Assembly: GCA_024508355.1 (NCBI GenBank) | Contig: JAMZEJ010000003.1 | Coordinates: 248,001-312,000, forward strand | Length of the DNA stretch: 64,000 nucleotides | Source of the DNA: Rhizosaccharibacter radicis | GTDB taxonomy: Bacteria > Pseudomonadota > Alphaproteobacteria > Acetobacterales > Acetobacteraceae | Direction: 5' to 3' | In this document: positions 34,484 through 43,546 of the stretch, one piece after another | How the letters are laid out: every line of letters begins with the position of its first letter | Position numbering within the stretch: the first letter of the stretch is position 1 | The notes under the pieces: generated by a model | What the model saw: only the letters and a program-made list of their open reading frames with translations | Told to the model about the DNA's origin: nothing | Databases searched by the model: none | Program-made: the position numbers and the translations under genes

Positions 34484-35424
34484 TGCGCCAGGTGCTGGTG
34501 ATCAAGCTCGGCGCGCTCGGCGACGTGGTGCAGGCGTTCGCGCCCTTCGCGGCGATCCGCAACGCGCATCCGGATGCGCGGATCACCCTTCTGACCACGC
34601 GGGCGTTCGTGGCGCTGTGCGGCGCCTCGCCGTGGTTCGACCGCATCGAGGCGGATGCGCGGCCCAAGCTGTGGAACCTTTCGGGGATGCTCCGGCTGCG
34701 CCGGCAGCTGCGGGCGCCGGGCGGAAGCGCGTTCGACCTCGTGTTCGACCTGCAAACGTCCGGACGCTCCAGCCGCTATCACGCCCTGGCCGGCCGGCCG
34801 CCCTGGTCGGGCATCGGGCGAGGGGTTTCGCTTCCGCACGACAATCCTTCCCGCGATTTCATGCATACCCGCGACCGTCAGCGCGACCAGCTCGCCCGCG
34901 CGGGCATCGCCGACGTGCCGGATCCCGATCTCCGGTGGCTCGCCCACCATCCCGACCGCCCCCGGGGCGCCGACCTTCCGGCCGCGCCCTATGCCGTGCT
35001 GGTGCCCGGCGCCGCGCCGCACCGGCCCCTGAAACGCTGGCCCGGGGAGCGGTTCGCCCAGCTCGCGGTGCGCCTGCAGAAAGACGGCCTGCGGCCCGCG
35101 GTGGCCGGCGGCCCGGACGACCGGGCGCTCGGGGAGGCGATCCGGGCAGCGTGCCCTTCCACGCTGAACCTGGCCGGCCACACCAGCCTGACGGCGCTCG
35201 GCCCGCTGCTGGCGGGTGCCGCGCTGGCGGTCGGCAACGACACCGGGCCGATGCACATGGCGGCGCTGCTCGGCTGCCGCTCGGTGGTGCTGTTCGGACC
35301 GGACAGCGACCCGGCGCTGACCGCGCCGCGCGGGCCGGACCCAGAGCTGGTCCGTGTGCTGCGGAGGCCGTCGCTGGACGATCTTGCCGTGGATGAGGTG
35401 CACGCCGCATCGCGCTGGCGCTGA
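34483..35424 (+). CDS. Glycosyltransferase family 9 (heptosyltransferase-like)
   Basis: A 313-residue GT-B protein of the ADP-heptose:LPS heptosyltransferase family. MRQVLVIKLGALGDVVQAFA gives the N-terminal GxLGD signature. FDLVFDLQTSGRSSRYH is the conserved D-Q-T segment. The C-terminal donor domain has VLVPGAAPHRPLKRWPGERF and NDTGPMHMAALLGCRSVVLF with the D-x-G-x-x-H motif. It is expected to transfer heptose or a related sugar to lipid A-core in the inner leaflet. It overlaps the preceding GT4 gene by one base and is convergent with the LprI-like gene. Confidence 0.93.
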   Translation: MRQVLVIKLGALGDVVQAFAPFAAIRNAHPDARITLLTTRAFVALCGASPWFDRIEADARPKLWNLSGMLRLRRQLRAPGGSAFDLVFDLQTSGRSSRYHALAGRPPWSGIGRGVSLPHDNPSRDFMHTRDRQRDQLARAGIADVPDPDLRWLAHHPDRPRGADLPAAPYAVLVPGAAPHRPLKRWPGERFAQLAVRLQKDGLRPAVAGGPDDRALGEAIRAACPSTLNLAGHTSLTALGPLLAGAALAVGNDTGPMHMAALLGCRSVVLFGPDSDPALTAPRGPDPELVRVLRRPSLDDLAVDEVHAASRWR

Positions 35425-35439
35425 ATCCGGCGGGATGGC

Positions 35440-35916
35440 TCAAGGGCCTCCCCCGATGGGCGGCTTCGGCAGGATGGACGGCGTGCTGTCCATGTAGGTG
35501 AGCCAGTCGGCCCAAATCTCGTGCATCCGGTCCTGCGTCAGGCGTCGCCGGCAGACCTGAGCCTCGATGCCCCGGATCGATCCGTCGCTCCATTGCTCGT
35601 ACACCGCGTCACATTCGGCATCGCGGTAGCGGAGCCATGCCTGCCGGAATGCCTCGAAACGGGTCAGGACCGCGTGGTCACCGGGTCTGCCCTCCTTCAT
35701 GCGCTTCATGGCGGTCCTCTCGTAGCGGGCCAGCGCCACGTCGAGTCCTTGCTGTTCCGTCTGCCGGCAACTCTCGATCTCGTCCGTTCTGCCCCACCGG
35801 CAGGGAGATGCGGGCGCGTCGGGAGGCGGGGCCGCCGGGCAGCTCCGGACGTTTCCCAAAGTCACGAGCGCCGCCAGCAGCAGGCGCGCCGAAACAGATC
35901 GCCGGGCGGAGGGCAT
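35440..35916 (-). CDS. LprI/DUF1311-type secreted protein
   Basis: A 158-residue exported protein. The N-terminus is a signal peptide (SVSARLLLAALVTLGNV followed by a Cys-containing segment). The mature part has the DUF1311 (lysozyme-inhibitor LprI N-terminal) pattern: a helical domain with conserved cysteines and the signature FRQAWLRYRDAECDAVYEQW followed by VCRRRLTQDRMHEI. Some members inhibit lysozyme; most are uncharacterised. It lies alone, convergent with the heptosyltransferase-like gene and divergent from thrS. Confidence 0.8.
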   Translation of the reverse strand: MPSARRSVSARLLLAALVTLGNVRSCPAAPPPDAPASPCRWGRTDEIESCRQTEQQGLDVALARYERTAMKRMKEGRPGDHAVLTRFEAFRQAWLRYRDAECDAVYEQWSDGSIRGIEAQVCRRRLTQDRMHEIWADWLTYMDSTPSILPKPPIGGGP

Positions 35917-36071
35917 GAATTCGTTTCTCGTTCGATACGGGATCGACGATGGCTACCCTTCGACCGGGTCGGAAAGAACTCTTTCCTGTTCCGTCCCCCG
36001 GGGGTGACCCGGGCGGGTCATGCTTTCGTTCGTTCGGTGGCGGGATGGGAGCGGGGCCCCGCCCAAGGGTT

Positions 36072-36114
36072 GCCGCCTCGCACCGGGACCGCCATACGGG
36101 GCGGCTTCCTTTTT
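36072..36114 (+). promoter_or_regulatory. Attenuator-like hairpin with T-tract in thrS leader
   Basis: GCCGCC (36072-36077) pairs with GGCGGC (36100-36105), followed directly by TTCCTTTTT (36106-36114), 19 bases before the thrS start. A perfect 12-base palindrome GCGGGGCCCCGC lies just upstream (about 36052-36063) and could form a competing structure. This arrangement suggests transcription attenuation or leader control of thrS. Confidence 0.45.
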
Positions 36115-36133
36115 CTCCGCGAAAGCCCGCACC

Positions 36134-38125
36134 ATGCCCGCCATCACCCTGCCCGACGGATCCGTTCGCCATTTCGACGGCGCGGTGACGGGCACCGCGG
36201 TGGCCGAGAGCATCGGGCCGGGCCTCGCCAAGGCGGCGCTGGCGATGGAGGTGGACGGGCGCCTGGTCGACCTGTCGCTGCCCATCGGGACCGACGCCGC
36301 CGTGCGCTTCGTCACCCGCAAGGACGAGGCGGCGCTCGGCCTGATCCGCCACGATGCCGCGCACGTGCTGGCGGAAGCGGTGCAGGAGCTATGGCCCGGC
36401 ACCCAGGTGACGATCGGCCCGGCGATCGAGAACGGCTTCTACTACGATTTCGCCCGCAACGAGCCGTTCACGCCCGAGGATTTCCCGGCGATCGAGGCGA
36501 AGATGCGCGAGATCGTGGCGCGGGGCGCGCGCTTCGAACGCGAGGTGTGGCCGCGCGAGGAGGCGATCCGCTTCTTCGAGGAGCGGGGCGAGCGCTACAA
36601 GGCGGAGCTGATCCGCGACCTGCCAGAAAGCGAGCCGATCTCCATCTACCGGCAGGGCGACTGGCTCGACCTCTGCCGGGGGCCGCACATGCGCTCGGTG
36701 GCCGACGTGGGGAGCGCCTTCAAGCTGATGAAGGTGGCCGGCGCCTATTGGCGCGGCGACCACCGCAACGCGATGCTCACCCGCATCTACGCCACTGCCT
36801 GGCGGGACGGGAAGGAGCTGGACGCCCATCTGCTGCAGCTGGCGGAAGCCGAGCGGCGCGACCATCGCCGCATCGGCAAGGAGATGGACCTGTTCCACAT
36901 CCAGGAGGAAGCCACCGGCTCCATCTTCTGGCATCCGAAGGGCTGGCGCCTCTACACCGTGCTGCAGGACTACATGCGCCGGGCGCAGCAGGGCGCCGGC
37001 TACCAGGAGGTGCGCACGCCGCAGCTGGTCGACCGCACGCTGTGGGAAGCCTCGGGACACTGGGAGAACTACCGCGACCACATGTTCATCGCCACCGTGG
37101 AGGAGGAGGACAAGCACCTCGCCCTGAAGCCGATGAACTGTCCCTGCCACGTGCAGATCTTCCGGCACGGGCTGCGCTCCTATCGCGAGCTGCCGCTGCG
37201 CATGGCGGAGTTCGGCGCCTGTCACCGCTACGAGCCGTCGGGCGCCCTGCACGGCATCATGCGGGTGCGCGCCTTCACCCAGGACGACGCCCACATCTTC
37301 TGCACCGACGACCAGATCGCGCCGGAAACCGCGCGCTTCGTGGCGATGCTGGCCGACGTCTACCGCGACCTCGGGTTCGACAGCTTCCGGGTGAAGTTCG
37401 CCGACCGGCCGGACAACCGCGCCGGCTCGGAGGAAAGCTGGGACAAGGCCGAGGCGGCGCTCAAGGAGGCCTGCCGCCTCGCGGGCGTCGAGTACGAGCA
37501 CAACCCGGGCGAGGGGGCGTTCTACGGCCCGAAGCTCGAGTTCGTGCTGCGCGACGCCATCGGCCGCGACTGGCAGTGCGGCACCCTCCAGGTCGACTAC
37601 GTGCTGCCGGACCGGCTCGACGCGTCCTTCATCGGCGAGGACAGCGCCCGGCACCGGCCGGTGATGCTGCACCGGGCGATCCTGGGATCGTTCGAGCGCT
37701 TCATCGGCATCCTGATCGAACAGTTCGCCGGCCGCTTCCCGATGTGGATGGCGCCGGTGCAGGTGGTGGTGGCGTCCATCGTCACGGATGCGGAGCCCTA
37801 CGCGCTCGACGTGGCGGACCGGCTGCGCGCCGCCGGGCTGCAGGTCGAGGCCGACACCGCCAACGAGAAGATCAACGCCAAGATCCGCACCCACAGCCTC
37901 CAGCGGGTGCCGGTGATCCTGGTGGTGGGACGCAAGGAGGCCGAGGCGGGCACGGTGGCGATGCGCCGGCTGGGCGGGAACACCCAGGAGATGCTGTCGC
38001 TCGACGAGGCGGTGGCGCTTCTGGCCGCGGAAGCGACGCCGCCGGACCTGCGCCGGCGCTCCGGGAACGGCGCCGGCGCCCCGGCCGATTCGCCAAGCAC
38101 CGCGGCGTCCAGCGCTCCCGCATAG
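36134..38125 (+). CDS. thrS: Threonyl-tRNA synthetase
   Basis: A 663-residue class II aminoacyl-tRNA synthetase that charges tRNA-Thr. Domains in order: TGS (residues 1-60, [16 protein letters not shown]), the editing domain ([20 protein letters not shown] and the later CRGPHM), the catalytic core with zinc ligand C336 in NCPCHVQIF, motif 2 [19 protein letters not shown], and the C-terminal anticodon-binding domain ([19 protein letters not shown]). Length is slightly above E. coli ThrRS (642) owing to an Ala/Pro/Ser-rich tail. ATG 36134 matches the family N-terminus; the frame is open to 36020. infC follows, as in many bacteria. Confidence 0.97.
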   Translation: MPAITLPDGSVRHFDGAVTGTAVAESIGPGLAKAALAMEVDGRLVDLSLPIGTDAAVRFVTRKDEAALGLIRHDAAHVLAEAVQELWPGTQVTIGPAIENGFYYDFARNEPFTPEDFPAIEAKMREIVARGARFEREVWPREEAIRFFEERGERYKAELIRDLPESEPISIYRQGDWLDLCRGPHMRSVADVGSAFKLMKVAGAYWRGDHRNAMLTRIYATAWRDGKELDAHLLQLAEAERRDHRRIGKEMDLFHIQEEATGSIFWHPKGWRLYTVLQDYMRRAQQGAGYQEVRTPQLVDRTLWEASGHWENYRDHMFIATVEEEDKHLALKPMNCPCHVQIFRHGLRSYRELPLRMAEFGACHRYEPSGALHGIMRVRAFTQDDAHIFCTDDQIAPETARFVAMLADVYRDLGFDSFRVKFADRPDNRAGSEESWDKAEAALKEACRLAGVEYEHNPGEGAFYGPKLEFVLRDAIGRDWQCGTLQVDYVLPDRLDASFIGEDSARHRPVMLHRAILGSFERFIGILIEQFAGRFPMWMAPVQVVVASIVTDAEPYALDVADRLRAAGLQVEADTANEKINAKIRTHSLQRVPVILVVGRKEAEAGTVAMRRLGGNTQEMLSLDEAVALLAAEATPPDLRRRSGNGAGAPADSPSTAASSAPA

Positions 38126-38200
38126 CTGCCCCGTTGCGCTTGCGCGACGAGGCGGCTTGATCTTTCTGGGCGTTTCCCCGCAAAAACCGCGGCATGGCCA

Positions 38201-38230
38201 GGCCCTCACATCTTTCGGGGTGTGAGGGCC
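38201..38230 (+). promoter_or_regulatory. Perfect 10-bp stem-loop in infC leader
   Basis: GGCCCTCACA (38201-38210) and TGTGAGGGCC (38221-38230) form a perfect stem around a ten-base loop. It lies between the thrS stop and the infC start. No T-tract follows, so it is more likely a leader structure or processing site than a terminator. Confidence 0.55.
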
Positions 38231-38272
38231 GTCCCTACATGAACGTCCAAGAACCACGACAGGAGCAGGACA

Positions 38273-38809
38273 ATAGCCAGACCCCCGATGCCCGCGCCGC
38301 CGACACGCGAGGGCCCCCGCGTCAACGAAGAGATCCGTGTTCCCCAGGTCCGCCTGATCGACGAGGAGGGCGAGATGCAAGGCGTCCTGCCCCAGCGCGA
38401 GGCGCTGATGCGCGCCTTCTCCGCCGGCCTCGATCTGGTGGAGATCAGCCCGAACGCGGAGCCGCCGGTCTGCAAGATCCTCGATTACGGCAAGTTCAAG
38501 TACGAGCAGCAGAAGAAGAAGAACGAGGCTCGGAAGAAGCAGAAGGTCATCGAGATCAAGGAAGTCAAGGTTCGTCCGAACATCGACGAGAATGACTACC
38601 AGGTGAAGATGCGCGCCATGAAGTCCTTCATCGAGGAGGGCGACAAGGTGAAGGTGACCCTGCGCTTCCGCGGCCGCGAGATGGCCCACCAGGATCTCGG
38701 CGTGAAGGTGCTCGAGCGTATCCGCGGCGACATGGACGAACGCGCCAAGGTCGAGCAGATGCCCCGCATGGAAAACCGCCAGATGATCATGGTGCTGTCG
38801 CCCCGCTGA
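38273..38809 (+). CDS. infC: Translation initiation factor IF-3, ATA start codon
   Basis: A 178-residue IF-3. It binds the 30S subunit, blocks premature 50S joining and proofreads start codons. The N-domain ([60 protein letters not shown]) and C-domain ([20 protein letters not shown], ending [13 protein letters not shown]) are complete. I place the start at ATA 38273: AGGAG lies seven bases upstream, and the added residues [11 protein letters not shown] match the N-terminus I recall for related IF-3. ATG 38288 is the fallback, but it has no ribosome-binding site at proper distance. A rare start fits IF-3 autoregulation. Confidence 0.95.
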   Translation: MARPPMPAPPTREGPRVNEEIRVPQVRLIDEEGEMQGVLPQREALMRAFSAGLDLVEISPNAEPPVCKILDYGKFKYEQQKKKNEARKKQKVIEIKEVKVRPNIDENDYQVKMRAMKSFIEEGDKVKVTLRFRGREMAHQDLGVKVLERIRGDMDERAKVEQMPRMENRQMIMVLSPR

Positions 38810-38833
38810 GCGACCGCCTCGACCGTTGGTGCG

Positions 38834-38868
38834 AAGGCCCGGATCGTTCGCCGATCCGGGCCTTTTTC
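38834..38868 (+). terminator. Rho-independent terminator after infC
   Basis: GGCCCGGATCG (38836-38846) pairs with CGATCCGGGCC (38852-38862), extended by A-T pairs, and is followed by TTTTTCTT. This is the clearest intrinsic terminator in the window. It separates infC from the downstream DUF885 gene; rpmI and rplT do not follow. Confidence 0.93.
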
Positions 38869-39076
38869 TTGCCGGGCGCCCGGCGCTGCCGGAGGCTGCT
38901 GCCGGGCCGCCCGGACGCCGGTCCTGGATGATGCCCCATGATGATGCCCCATCGCGTCCCGCGCGGGTTTAGGGCTCGCCCCACCGTGCGGAAGGTGTTC
39001 TAGCTTGGCCCCGAAACGGGCAGGTCCGGCCGGGGAGCGATTCCGCGCCCGGGGACCGGCCCAGGATGGGGAGCCC

Positions 39077-40807
39077 ATGACGGCGACATCGTTCCGCACC
39101 CTTCTGCTGTCCCGCGCCTTCCTGGCGGGCGCTTTCCTGGCCGGCGCCGTCCCGGCATCCCGGGCCGCGGTCGCCCGCAGCCTGGACGACATCGCCATCG
39201 CCCATTTCCAGGGCGACTGGGCGGCGGGGCCGGTGGCGGCCTCGCAGCTCGGCGTCCATGGCGGCGACGGCAAGCTCGACGACACCTCGCTGGCCGCCAT
39301 CCAGGCCGACGCCAGGCGCCTCCATGCCGAGCGGGACGAGCTGGCGGCGCTCGACGTGTCCCGCCTCAAGCCGCGCGACCGCGACGACCGCGACGTGCTG
39401 GTGGCGGCGATCGACAAGGAGCTGCTGCTGGAGGAACGCATCCAGCCCTTTCGGCACGATCCGGACGCCTACGTGTCGCTCGCCACCAACGGCGTCTATG
39501 TCCTGATCGACCGGGACTACGCGCCGCTCCCCGATCGCATGCGCGCCGCCATCAGCCGCGAGGAGCAGATCCCCGGCATGCTGGCGCTGGCGCAGGTGCA
39601 GCTCACCCACGTGCCCTCCGTGTTCCGCGACATCGCGCGCGAGGATCTGCAGGGGGCGGTCGGCTTCCTGTCGCACGACGTGCCGCAGGCCTTCGCCGCG
39701 GTGTCCGACAAGGCGCTGCAGGACCGGCTCGCCACCTCCACCCGCACCGCCGTGGCCTCGCTGCAGCGCTTCAACCGCTGGCTGGACGCGATCACGCCCG
39801 ACGGATCGTTCGTGCTGGGCGCCGACGGCATGCGCGCCTTTCTCGCCGCCGACATGGTGGACGTGCCGCTCGACAAGGTGATCGCCGCCGGACGCGCCCA
39901 GCTGGCGAAGGACAAGGCGGCCTATCTCGAGGTGGAGAAGCAGGTCGATCCGGCGAAGCCCGGTGCGGCCATGGCGCAGGTGCAGACCGACCATCCCCCC
40001 GCCGACAAGCTGGTCAGCACCGCGCAGGGCCAGCTCAAGGGCCTGCAGCAGTTCATCCTGTCGCACAAGCTGGTGGATCTTCCCTCGCGCGACCTGCCCG
40101 AGGTCCGCGACACGCCCCCGTTCCAGCGTGCGCTGATCACGGCCGCGATGGACTGGCCCGGCGCGCTGGAAACCAAGGCGCTCAAGTCGTTCTACTACGT
40201 GACGCCGCCGCCGACGGGTGCCGATGCCGCCAAGACCGAGCAGTATCTCCAGGACTTCAACCTGCCGCTGCTGCAGAACATCACCGTCCACGAGGCGATG
40301 CCCGGCCATTTCGTGCAGGGTCTCTATCTGCGCGCCCATCCGGAATGGTCGCTGATCCGCAAGACCGCCGCGTCTTACGCCACCACCGAAGGCTGGGCGC
40401 ACTACGTCGAGCAGATGACCCTCGACCAGGGGCTGAACGCGAACGACCCCAAATACCGTCTCGCCCAGCTTCAGGACGCGCTGCTGCGGGATTGCCGCTT
40501 CGTGGACGCGTTCGCGATGCACACGCAGAACATGAGCCTGGCGGACGCTACCCGGCTGATGCAAACCGAGTGCTTCCAGTCGCCGATGTCGGCGTTCAAG
40601 GAGGCTCGCCGCGGCACGGAGGATCCCGGCTATTTCTCCTACACGCTCGGCAAGCTGATGATCCTGCATCTGCGCGACGACATGCAGGCGAAGCACGGCA
40701 AGCGGTTCTCGCTGGAGAAGTTCCACGACGCGCTGCTGGGAGCGGGGCTGGTGCCGATGAAGATCATCCGCCGCGAGATGAGCGGCTCGGACGGACCGCT
40801 GCTCTAG
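39077..40807 (+). CDS. DUF885 family protein, predicted exported metallopeptidase-like
   Basis: A 576-residue protein. The N-terminus MTATSFRTLLLSRAFLAGAF continues hydrophobic to an Ala-rich cleavage region (about residue 35), so it is exported. The DUF885 hallmark HEAMPGHF is present in the C-terminal half (NITVHEAMPGHFVQGLYLRA), an HExxxGH-like metal site, followed by TEGWAHYVEQM, which supplies the downstream Glu. Members are thought to be zinc peptidases. ATG 39077 is favoured by the signal peptide and GGGGAG upstream; the frame is open from 39005. It is followed by a strong hairpin. Confidence 0.88.
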   Translation: MTATSFRTLLLSRAFLAGAFLAGAVPASRAAVARSLDDIAIAHFQGDWAAGPVAASQLGVHGGDGKLDDTSLAAIQADARRLHAERDELAALDVSRLKPRDRDDRDVLVAAIDKELLLEERIQPFRHDPDAYVSLATNGVYVLIDRDYAPLPDRMRAAISREEQIPGMLALAQVQLTHVPSVFRDIAREDLQGAVGFLSHDVPQAFAAVSDKALQDRLATSTRTAVASLQRFNRWLDAITPDGSFVLGADGMRAFLAADMVDVPLDKVIAAGRAQLAKDKAAYLEVEKQVDPAKPGAAMAQVQTDHPPADKLVSTAQGQLKGLQQFILSHKLVDLPSRDLPEVRDTPPFQRALITAAMDWPGALETKALKSFYYVTPPPTGADAAKTEQYLQDFNLPLLQNITVHEAMPGHFVQGLYLRAHPEWSLIRKTAASYATTEGWAHYVEQMTLDQGLNANDPKYRLAQLQDALLRDCRFVDAFAMHTQNMSLADATRLMQTECFQSPMSAFKEARRGTEDPGYFSYTLGKLMILHLRDDMQAKHGKRFSLEKFHDALLGAGLVPMKIIRREMSGSDGPLL

Positions 40808-40860
40808 CCGCTGCGGCCTCCCCCGCCGAACCGTCCGGCGTCGGGGAGTGATCCCCGCCC

Positions 40861-40891
40861 CGGCATCGGCCACCTCCCGGGGCCGATGCCG
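40861..40891 (+). terminator. 11-bp perfect hairpin after DUF885 gene
   Basis: CGGCATCGGCC (40861-40871) pairs with GGCCGATGCCG (40881-40891) around a nine-base loop, about 50 bases after the stop. No T-run follows. Position and stability suggest termination. Confidence 0.6.
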
Positions 40892-41306
40892 CGAGCGAGA
40901 TCGCCGGACATGGCCGATGGCCCTTCCGTTCTGGGGTAAGCCGCCGGGCGTTCGCCACCGGAGCCCGCAATGCGGGCGGTGGTTCCGGCCCCGGCGGCCC
41001 CATCGCGGATCCTGCGTTCGCCTTCGAGGCCCAGCCGCGGGGGCGACGGCTCCGGTCGTTCGCTGCCCCCGTCGCGCATCCGCCGGAAGGGGCGGCGGCC
41101 ATGCGGCACGCGCCGGCCCCGATGATCGGCCGTCATGCGTGCTCGCCCTGGGCGCCGTGGCGGCGCGTGCTCCGCTCTCGTCGCGCAGGCTTCAACAGCT
41201 TTCCATGTCCGTGGGGAAGCAAACGCTCCGCCGCGACGTTGCGGCGTCGCGGACGATGGGTCCGCTTGCGGGCGGGGCTCCCGGTCCAGCCCGATCCGGA
41301 GCCGGC
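40892..41306. other. Gene-free stretch upstream of type III PKS
   Basis: About 415 bases with no convincing coding sequence. The PKS frame is open through this region but its translation is Arg/Pro/Ala-rich and unlike the family. The promoter of the PKS cluster should lie here; no clear -35/-10 pair was identified. Confidence 0.5.
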
Positions 41307-42374
41307 ATGACGCAGGCGTTTCTCAACGCGATCGGGACGGCGACGCCGCCCCACGACGTTCATCGGCTGTTCGAGCGGTTCGCCCTGTCTTTGCTGCCGG
41401 ACGACCGGGCCCGTGCCCTGTTCGGCCGCATGGCCGCGCGCAGCGGCATGGCGCACCGCTTCAGCGTTCTGGCGCCGGGGGACGATCCCGCCGGTCCGGT
41501 GCTGGACAGGGACGGCTTCTATCGCCGCGGCGGCTTTCCCGGCACCCGGCAGCGCCTGCAACGCTACGAGCGCGAGGCGCTGCCGCTGGCGCTGGCCGCC
41601 GTGCGCGAGCTCGGGGACCGGCTGCGTCCCCGAACGATCACCCACCTCATCGTCACCTCGTGCACGGGGTTCTACGCGCCGGGTCTCGACATCGAGCTGG
41701 TGCAGGCGCTGGACCTTCCGGACGGCGTGGAACGGACGCTGATCGGCTTCATGGGGTGCCACGCCGCGTTCAACGCCCTGCGCCAGGCGAGGCACATCGT
41801 CCGGTCCGAGCCCCACGCGCGCGTGCTGGTGCTGAGCCTGGAGCTTTGCACGCTGCATCTCCAGGAAACCGCGTCCACCGAGCAGATCCTGGCGTTCCTG
41901 TTGTTCGCAGACGGGTGCGGCGCCGCCCTCGTCAGCGCGGAGCTGGACGGATTGCGGCTCGACGGGTCGCATTCCGCGCGCCTGCCGGACACGGAGCCGT
42001 TGATCGGCTGGCGCATCGGCGACGACGGGTTCGACATGGTGCTGTCCGGGCGGGTGCCCGGCGCCATCGCCGACGCGCTGCGCGGGAATGCCGGCCAGGT
42101 CCTCGGTCTGCGCGAGGGCGACCGTCCGGCGCTCTGGGCCGTGCATCCGGGCGGACGGTCGGTGCTGGACGGGGTGGCCGGCGGGCTCGATCTGCCGCCG
42201 GACGCGCTCGACGGCTCGCGCGCGGTGCTACATGAGCAGGGCAACATGTCGAGCGCCAGCATCCTGTTCGTGCTTCGGCGGCTGATGGCGGCGGCGCAGC
42301 CGGGGGAGAACGGGATCGCGCTCGGTTTCGGGCCTGGGCTGACGGCGGAATCGCTCCGCTTCACCGTGTCCTGA
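41307..42374 (+). CDS. Type III polyketide synthase (chalcone/stilbene synthase family)
   Basis: A 355-residue homodimeric ketosynthase that extends an acyl-CoA starter with malonyl-CoA and cyclises the product. The catalytic triad is complete: Cys151 in GFMGCHAAFNALRQ, His280 in WAVHPGGRSVL, Asn313 in EQGNMSSAS. Length and motif spacing fit bacterial members. ATG 41307 opens the conserved N-terminus (AFLNAIGTATPPHDVHRLFE). Starter and ring type cannot be read from sequence. The methyltransferase gene follows after nine bases and a flavoprotein gene lies beyond, the same set as in alkylresorcinol/alkylquinone pathways. Confidence 0.95.
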   Translation: MTQAFLNAIGTATPPHDVHRLFERFALSLLPDDRARALFGRMAARSGMAHRFSVLAPGDDPAGPVLDRDGFYRRGGFPGTRQRLQRYEREALPLALAAVRELGDRLRPRTITHLIVTSCTGFYAPGLDIELVQALDLPDGVERTLIGFMGCHAAFNALRQARHIVRSEPHARVLVLSLELCTLHLQETASTEQILAFLLFADGCGAALVSAELDGLRLDGSHSARLPDTEPLIGWRIGDDGFDMVLSGRVPGAIADALRGNAGQVLGLREGDRPALWAVHPGGRSVLDGVAGGLDLPPDALDGSRAVLHEQGNMSSASILFVLRRLMAAAQPGENGIALGFGPGLTAESLRFTVS

Positions 42375-42383
42375 GCCTTCGCC

Positions 42384-43118
42384 GTGGCTCGCTTCCCGCA
42401 CCGCCTGCTGCAGCCGGAGATGATGGACGATCCGGACTGCTCGCCCGACGAGTTCCGCCGGGGTCTGCGCGACCTCGAGAAGGTCAACCGGCTGACCCTG
42501 GCCTATCGCCCGACGCTCGAGTTCCTGGCGCTGGCGGTGCGGCGCATGCCGGCCGGCATCGGCCGCCCGAACCGGCCGCTCCGTCTGCTCGATGTCGGCG
42601 GCGGCTTCGGCGACATGCTCAGGGTGGCGGACCGGTGGGCGGCGCGGCGGGGCATCGTGCTGGAGATGACGAGCCTCGACCGGTCGCCGGCCGCACGGCT
42701 GGCGGGTGTCGCCGGCGCGCCCACGCGGCAGCCCATCCATTGGATCACCGCCGACCTGTTCACCTTCCGGCCGGAGCGGCCGCCCGATCTCGTGATCTCC
42801 TCCCTGTTCGCGCATCATCTCGACGACGAGGCGGTGATGCGGTTCCTGTTCTGGATGGAGCGCCACGCCGCCTATGGCTGGTTCATCAACGACCTGCACC
42901 GGCACGCGCTGCCGTTCCACGTGTTCCGGTGGTGGTCGCGCCTCGCCGGGTGGCACCGCTTCGTCCAGCATGACGGGCCCGTGTCCATCGGCCGCGGCTT
43001 CACCCGCGCCGACTGGGAAGGGTTGCTGAGGCAGTGCGAGCTGTCCGGAGTGGCGCGGATCGAGTGGTGGATGCCGTTCCGCTGGGGCGTCCGCCGCCTG
43101 CGGGTGCCGTCGCGGTGA
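42384..43118 (+). CDS. Class I SAM-dependent methyltransferase
   Basis: A 244-residue methyltransferase. Motif I is LLDVGGGFGDMLRVAD (about residues 69-84), with the acidic end of strand 2 in MTSLDRSP. WITADLFTF and PDLVISSLFAHHLDDEAVMR give the later motifs. The start is GTG 42384. Directly downstream of the type III PKS, it probably methylates the polyketide product on oxygen or ring carbon. Its Trp/Arg-rich C-terminus (VFRWWSRLAGWHRF) resembles small-molecule quinone or phenol methyltransferases found beside such PKS genes. Confidence 0.88.
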   Translation: MARFPHRLLQPEMMDDPDCSPDEFRRGLRDLEKVNRLTLAYRPTLEFLALAVRRMPAGIGRPNRPLRLLDVGGGFGDMLRVADRWAARRGIVLEMTSLDRSPAARLAGVAGAPTRQPIHWITADLFTFRPERPPDLVISSLFAHHLDDEAVMRFLFWMERHAAYGWFINDLHRHALPFHVFRWWSRLAGWHRFVQHDGPVSIGRGFTRADWEGLLRQCELSGVARIEWWMPFRWGVRRLRVPSR

Positions 43119-43546
43119 CCCTCCGTTCGCGACGATGCGGACGATGCCCGCCCGCCACCGGCGTGCGGTATCGCCCGTCGTCGCTCCGCCCGACCGGCGC
43201 GCCTTGTCCGGCGACGAGGATCGGTGCTGAACCTCGCGGCCGTGCCGCCTCGCGCCGTCGCGGACGATCCCCCGTGCCCCGCGCACGCTCCGCGCGGGCA
43301 GGATCGGCGTGACTCCGATCGGCACGCATGCGGGGCACTCATGGCCGAGGTGTCGGCATGCTTTTCCGGGTTGGCGGGACCCCGGCGCGGACCGGCTGTC
43401 CGTCCCCATTACGCCCGCGGCGCCCCCGCCGACCGGCTGCCGGCGCTTCGAGAACGCCAGCCCGGCCGGCGTGGCGCCCATCGGGGAGCGGCGGCCCGTC
43501 GCCCGATCCGGCGACCCTGTGTCTGCGGGACGCCCGGACGCCGCGC
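43119..43546. other. Gap between PKS-cluster methyltransferase and flavoprotein
   Basis: About 430 bases with no recognisable gene. The flavoprotein frame is open from 43328 but the extra residues are Arg/Pro/Gly-rich and precede the Rossmann start. No terminator was seen, so readthrough from the methyltransferase is possible. Confidence 0.5.

Noticed and set aside
36020-36133. Leader peptide for threonine attenuation upstream of thrS
   Set aside because: The open frame is continuous with thrS and not enriched in threonine codons.
36389-38689. Long open frame antisense to thrS and infC
   Set aside because: It mirrors the codon structure of thrS; no start signal and no recognisable protein.
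43119-43546. Possible fourth gene in the PKS cluster gap
   Set aside because: All frames give Arg/Pro/Gly-rich low-information translations without a ribosome-binding site.
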